Shown here: positions 60,208 to 64,000 of the stretch, one piece after another
Numbering within the stretch: position 1 is the first letter of the stretch
How the letters are laid out: every line of letters begins with the position of its first letter
Source of the DNA: Streptomyces sp. STR69
GTDB taxonomy: Bacteria; Actinomycetota; Actinomycetes; Streptomycetales; Streptomycetaceae
Assembly (NCBI RefSeq): GCF_024519455.1
Contig: NZ_JALJRY010000025.1
Coordinates: 1 to 64,000 of the forward strand
Length of the DNA: 64,000 bases
Direction: 5' to 3'
The notes under the pieces: model-generated
Told to the model about the DNA's origin: nothing
Database searches by the model: none
The model's input: the letters and a program-made list of their open reading frames with translations, nothing else
Position numbers and translations under genes: made by a program

Positions 60208-61683
60208 GTGACCCCCCACAACCAACTCCCGCTCCAGGCCGTCCTGTTCGACATGGACGGAACGCTCGTCGACACCGAGCGGCTGTGGTGGGAGGCGGTG
60301 GAGCAGGTCGCGGGCAGAACCCTCACCGACGCGGACCAGTCGGAGGTGCTCGGCCGCCCGGTCGAGCACACCGCCGACTGGCTCGCCACCACCACGGGCG
60401 CGTCGGCGACGGACCTCGCGGCCGAACTGCACCGGGAGTTCGCCGCCCGCGTCCGCACCGGCATCGTGCCCCGACCCGGCGCGCTCGACCTCCTCGACGC
60501 CCTCGCCCGCGACGGCGTCCCCACGGCCCTGGTCACCGCGTCCCCCCGCGCGGTCGCCGACACCGTCCTCGACGCCCTCGGCGCGAGCCGCTTCGCCGTC
60601 TCCGTCACCGCCGACGACACCGGGCCCACCAAGCCCGCCCCCGACCCCTACCTCGCCGCCTGCCGTGCCCTCGGCGTCGACCCGGCCGCCTGCGTGGCCG
60701 TCGAGGACACCCAGACCGGCGTCAGCTCCGCCGAGGCGGCCGGCTGCGCGGTCCTCGCCGTACCGTCGCTGGCCCCGATCGACACGGCCCCCGGCCGGAC
60801 CGTACGAGCGAGCCTCGCCGGCATCACCCCGGCGGACCTGCGCGCGATGGTGACGTCCGGCTCGGCACCTGAACTACGCGTGTTGACCTGGAACCTCTGG
60901 CTCGGCGGCAGCAAGGTCGACGACCACCGGGCCAAACAGCTGAAGGTCATCGCGGAGACCGGCGCGGACGTGGTCGGCCTCCAGGAGACCGGCGGCACCG
61001 CCGCCGAGGAACTGGCCGAGGCGCTCGGCTGGCACCACCACCGGGCCGGCGAGAACCTCGGCGTGATCAGCCGCCACCCGATCACCGCCCGCTTCGGCGA
61101 CCCGGACGTCGGCTTCTACGGCGCCGCCGGGGTACGGATCGCCGTCGCAGGGGGCCGCGAGATCGACCTGTGGACCTGCCACCTCGACTACACGCCCTAC
61201 GGCCCCTACGAATCCGCCTTCGACGGGCTCCCGGCCGCCGACCTGATCGCCCACGAGAAGGTACGGCTCGCCCAGATGCGGGACACCCTGGACCGGATCG
61301 CGGACGCGGCCGAGGACGCCGTACCCGTCGTCCTGGTCGGCGACTTCAACAGCCCCTCGCACCTGGACTGGCCGGACGTCGAGTGGCCGGTCACGAAGGC
61401 GGCGGCGGACGCGGGCCTGCGCGACTCCTACCGGGAGGCCAACCCGGACCCGGTCGCTGAGCCCGGTCACACCTGGTCGCCGATCCACCCCGTGAACGAG
61501 GACGGCAGCGGGCGCCCCGAGCCGCAGGACCGCATCGACTACGTCCTGCACCGGGGCCTGACCGTGCTCGACTCCCGCACGTTCGTCACCGGCACCCCGA
61601 GCCCGTGGCCCGACGTGTCCGCCAACTGCTGGCCCTCGGACCACGCGGCCGTCCTCACGGTCTTCGCGGTGCCCAACCGCTAG
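60208..61683 (+). CDS. HAD phosphatase fused to an EEP (endonuclease/exonuclease/phosphatase) domain
   Basis: A 491-residue two-enzyme fusion. The N-terminal HAD-IA domain (about 1-220) has the nucleophile Asp in VLFDMDGTLVDTERLWW, Thr/Ser in VTASPRAVAD, Lys in TKPAPDPYLAAC, and VAVEDTQTGVSSAEAAG. The EEP domain (about 228-491) has LTWNLWLGG, LQETGG, LVGDFNSPSHLDW and SDHAAVLTVF. Each domain keeps its catalytic residues. EEP enzymes cut phosphodiesters and HADs remove phosphate, so the two may act in sequence on an imported phosphoester. There is no export signal, so it works in the cytoplasm. It ends the importer operon. GTG 60208 was chosen over the TTG/GTG codons upstream. Confidence 0.88.
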   Translation: MTPHNQLPLQAVLFDMDGTLVDTERLWWEAVEQVAGRTLTDADQSEVLGRPVEHTADWLATTTGASATDLAAELHREFAARVRTGIVPRPGALDLLDALARDGVPTALVTASPRAVADTVLDALGASRFAVSVTADDTGPTKPAPDPYLAACRALGVDPAACVAVEDTQTGVSSAEAAGCAVLAVPSLAPIDTAPGRTVRASLAGITPADLRAMVTSGSAPELRVLTWNLWLGGSKVDDHRAKQLKVIAETGADVVGLQETGGTAAEELAEALGWHHHRAGENLGVISRHPITARFGDPDVGFYGAAGVRIAVAGGREIDLWTCHLDYTPYGPYESAFDGLPAADLIAHEKVRLAQMRDTLDRIADAAEDAVPVVLVGDFNSPSHLDWPDVEWPVTKAAADAGLRDSYREANPDPVAEPGHTWSPIHPVNEDGSGRPEPQDRIDYVLHRGLTVLDSRTFVTGTPSPWPDVSANCWPSDHAAVLTVFAVPNR

Positions 61684-61701
61684 GGCCTGCGCCAGGTCCT
61701 G

Positions 61702-62447
61702 TCAGGGATTCCAGAAGAACGACACATGCGCGCGGTCGAAGCGGCGCTCGACCAGATCCTGCCGCGGGATCACCCAGTGCAGGGTGGAACCCTCCCGGCC
61801 GTCGAGCCCGATGTCCCACTGGGCGAGCAGCACCCACTCCTCGGGGGCGGGCAGCTCCGTGGCGTCTCCCCGGAACCGTCGCGCGTCCTTCGCCTCGTCG
61901 GCGGCGTCCATGACGGGGTCCGTCTCCGTGCACTCGTGGGAGGCGTACCCGCCGATGTGCAGCGGTCCTCGGACCAGATCAGGAAGTGGGACGCCATGGA
62001 GACATCGGGCGCCAGCCGCAGCTCCTCCTGCGGGAACTGCTCGCAGACAAGGTCTCCGTAGGCGTAGTTGTTCTTCGTGATCCGCTCCTCGACGGGTGTC
62101 CCCTCGGGGATGTACACGACCTCTCCGGCCGGTGCGCTGTAGTCCGGCAGCTCGGGAAGGCCGAAGAGCAGCAGGCGGCCGTCGGCAGGCAGTGGAAGGC
62201 CCGTCACCTCCTCCGGCAGGGCCGCGCAGTCGAGGGTGGCGAGTAACGGGAACCAGGGGTCGGGGACGTCGGCCGGCAACAGCAGCGGCCCGCCGAACCT
62301 GCCGACCACCGGCCCGTCCCCACGGGTGACGAGGGTCCCGCACGGACGGGCGGCGGCGATCCACCCCTCGACGTCCTGGGGCGGTATCCCGCGCCGCAGC
62401 GCCTCCGCACGGAACGGCTCGAGCCGGTTGATCGGTTCAGGATTCAC
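61702..62447 (-). pseudogene. DUF1963 (YwqG-like) gene broken by a 1-bp frameshift
   Basis: The N-terminal half is read from GTG 62447 (MNPEPINRLEPFRAEALRRG) through FGLPELPDYSAPAGEVVYIPEGT to VSMASHFLIWSED. The C-terminal half, LHIGGYASHECTETD onwards to ERRFDRAHVSFFWNP, lies in a second frame. The shift is near 61962-61966: inserting one base in GAGGACC-GCTGCAC restores GAG GAC CnG CTG CAC ATC. The total of 746 bp is one short of 249 codons. Whether the break is real or an assembly error cannot be told here. The family has no established enzymatic role. Confidence 0.8.
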
Positions 62448-62659
62448 GGGCGGAAACCTATGCCCTACGACTGACAACGGGTCCGCCGCACCGGAACGGC
62501 CGGTGCGCAACGAATCGCCGCCCCACCCCGCCCGCACGCAACAAAACGCTCACCGGCGCGCAACGGCTCCTTCTTGTCCGGCCCAGCTCCTCGGCCGTAC
62601 CGTCTAGGTGGCCCCAATAAGGGGACTCTTCAGTCTTTTCGTACCCGTGAGGACCACGC

Positions 62660-63448
62660 ATGCGCACCGCCCTCCTCCAGAGCTCCGGCCGCCCCGGCTC
62701 CGTCGTCGAGAACCTCAAGGTCCTCGACGAGGCCGCCGGCCGGGCCGCGGCCGGCGGTGCCGCGCTGCTCGCCGCGCCGGAGATGTTCCTCACCGGATAC
62801 GCGATCGGCGACGACATCGGCCGCCTCGCCGAACCCGCCGACGGCGACTCCGCCGACACGATCGCCGAGATCGCCGGCCGCCACGGGCTCGCGATCACCT
62901 ACGGCTACCCGGAGCGCGACGGCGACGCCGTCCACAACTCCGCCCAGCTGATCTCCGCCGACGGCGACCGCCTCGCCAACTACCGCAAGACCCACCTCTT
63001 CGGCGACTTCGAGCGCGCCCACTTCACCCCCGGCGAACAGCCCGTCGTCCAGGCCGAGTTGAACGGCCTGACCATCGGCCTGATGATCTGCTACGACGTC
63101 GAGTTCCCGGAGCCGGTCCGCGCCCACGCCCTCGCGGGCACCGACCTGCTGCTCGTCCCGACGGCGAACATGCACCCGTTCCAGCTGGTCGCCGACTCCG
63201 TGGTCCCGGTGCGGGCCTGGGAGAACCAGATGTACGTGGCGTACATCAACCGCATCGGCCTGGAAGGGGAGTTCGACTTCTTCGGCCTCTCCACGCTCGC
63301 CGGTCCGGACGGAGTCGCCCGCACCAAGGCCGGCCGCGGCGAGGAACTGCTCCTCGGCGACGTCGACCCCGCGTTCCTCGCCGAGTCCCGCGCGGCGAAC
63401 CCGTATCTGCAGGACCGCCGCCCCGGCCTCTACGGGTCCCTGGCCTGA
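62660..63448 (+). CDS. Carbon-nitrogen hydrolase, 5-aminovaleramidase (DavA)-like
   Basis: A 262-residue nitrilase-superfamily amidase. The catalytic triad is Glu in AAPEMFLTGYAIG, Lys in NYRKTHLFG, and Cys in LMICYDVEFPEPVRAHAL. Very close likeness to Pseudomonas DavA is visible in PEMFLTGY, ITYGYPERDGDAVHNSAQLI, LLVPTANMHPFQL and AWENQMYVAY. DavA hydrolyses 5-aminovaleramide to 5-aminovalerate in lysine breakdown. A DavB-like monooxygenase gene follows 53 bp downstream. The pair could also act on another amino acid amide. ATG 62660 gives the family N-terminus. Confidence 0.85.
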   Translation: MRTALLQSSGRPGSVVENLKVLDEAAGRAAAGGAALLAAPEMFLTGYAIGDDIGRLAEPADGDSADTIAEIAGRHGLAITYGYPERDGDAVHNSAQLISADGDRLANYRKTHLFGDFERAHFTPGEQPVVQAELNGLTIGLMICYDVEFPEPVRAHALAGTDLLLVPTANMHPFQLVADSVVPVRAWENQMYVAYINRIGLEGEFDFFGLSTLAGPDGVARTKAGRGEELLLGDVDPAFLAESRAANPYLQDRRPGLYGSLA

Positions 63449-63501
63449 ATCCCCCCTGCCTTTCCCGCACTCGTTCTTGTTCAGCTAGGAGTCCCTACCC
63501 C

Positions 63502-64000
63502 ATGACGTCCACGGTGCCCAACGCCGTCCAGCACGCCGACGAGCGACAGCCGCCGATCACCATGTTCGGGCCGGACTTCCCCTACGCCTACGACGACTTC
63601 CTCGCCCACCCGGCGGGCCTCGGCCAGATACCCGCGACCGAGCACGGCACCGAAGTCGCGGTGATCGGGGGCGGGTTGTCCGGCATCGTGGCCGCCTACG
63701 AGCTGATGAAGATGGGCCTCAAGCCCGTCGTCTACGAGGCCGACCAGATCGGGGGCCGGTTGCGCACCGTCGGCTTCGACGGCTGCGACCCCTCCCTCAC
63801 CGCCGAGATGGGCGCGATGCGCTTCCCGCCCTCCTCCACCGCGCTCCAGCACTACATCGACCTGGTCGGACTTGAGACCCGCCCGTTCCCCAACCCCCTT
63901 GCGGAGGCGACCCCTTCGACGGTTGTCGACCTCAAGGGCGAGTCCCACTACGCGACCACCGTGGACGACCTCCCGCAGGTCTACCGCGATGTGATGCACG
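63502..64000 (+). CDS. Flavin amino acid monooxygenase (DavB-like), partial
   Basis: The first 166 residues of an FAD enzyme, cut by the window edge. It opens MTSTVPNAVQHADERQPPITMFGPDFPYAYDDFLAHPAGLG, followed by a dinucleotide-binding Rossmann motif AVIGGGLSGIVAAYELMKMGLKPVVYEADQIGGRLR. AEMGAMRFPPSSTALQHYIDLVGLETRPFPNPLA matches lysine 2-monooxygenase and related decarboxylating amino acid oxidases. Together with the amidase upstream it suggests amino acid to amide to acid conversion. The substrate cannot be assigned without the C-terminal half. ATG 63502 follows TAGGAG 10 bp upstream. Confidence 0.82.
   Translation, partial: MTSTVPNAVQHADERQPPITMFGPDFPYAYDDFLAHPAGLGQIPATEHGTEVAVIGGGLSGIVAAYELMKMGLKPVVYEADQIGGRLRTVGFDGCDPSLTAEMGAMRFPPSSTALQHYIDLVGLETRPFPNPLAEATPSTVVDLKGESHYATTVDDLPQVYRDVMH

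Overview
The window is a 64 kb piece of a high-GC actinobacterial chromosome, almost certainly Streptomyces. The evidence is the strong G/C bias at third codon positions, frequent GTG/TTG starts, the developmental regulator BldD, the actinobacterial integration host factor sIHF, and a gene order (rpsD, alaS-ruvX-mltG-aroE, aroCKB, efp-nusB, bldD, pyrRBC-carAB-pyrDF, sIHF-gmk-rpoZ-coaBC-metK, priA-fmt-rsmB, rpe) that I recall from the conserved core arm of Streptomyces chromosomes. No rRNA, tRNA, CRISPR array, phage or transposon was seen. The sequence is mostly core housekeeping DNA with small accessory insertions.

Layout. 1-3.7 kb: a leftward operon of an ABC-2 exporter plus a two-component system, opening beside a perfect inverted repeat. 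3.7-6.7 kb: VKOR-family protein, rarA and rpsD with a structured leader. 6.7-8.9 kb: a NB-ARC/TPR regulator with no DNA-binding domain. 9.0-15.7 kb: DUF948, DUF6167, alaS, ruvX, mltG, aroE. 16-18.8 kb: aroC-aroK-aroB (shikimate pathway). 19-22.2 kb: a P-loop protein, an M24 peptidase homologue with altered metal ligands, efp and nusB. bldD converges on nusB across two perfect hairpins. 23-33 kb: the complete UMP pathway operon pyrR-pyrB-pyrC-(membrane protein)-carA-carB-pyrD-pyrF, preceded by a PyrR-type RNA hairpin. 33.3-37.3 kb: sIHF, gmk, rpoZ, coaBC, metK.

37.4-39.7 kb: an inserted TetR-controlled ABC exporter. 39.7-45.3 kb: helicase-degenerate priA, a small HTH protein, fmt, rsmB. 45.5-47.5 kb: lactate 2-monooxygenase and rpe. 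47.6-51.6 kb: SorC-type regulator, a lipoprotein RNase with a barstar-type inhibitor, an orphan gene, and a sortase substrate ending in LAHTG. 51.8-55.3 kb: guaB1 and small regulators/enzymes, including a GNAT gene broken by a stop codon. 55.3-61.7 kb: GntR regulator diverging from an ABC importer (lipoprotein, two permeases, ATPase) and an unusual HAD-EEP fusion, probably a phosphoester or phosphonate scavenging unit. 61.7-64 kb: a frameshifted DUF1963 gene and a DavA/DavB-like amidase plus flavin monooxygenase pair, the latter cut by the window edge.

The most worthwhile leads are the HAD-EEP importer unit, the lipoprotein RNase/inhibitor pair, the M24 pseudo-peptidase, the structured pyrR and rpsD leaders, the NB-ARC protein beside its own palindrome, and the two broken genes.
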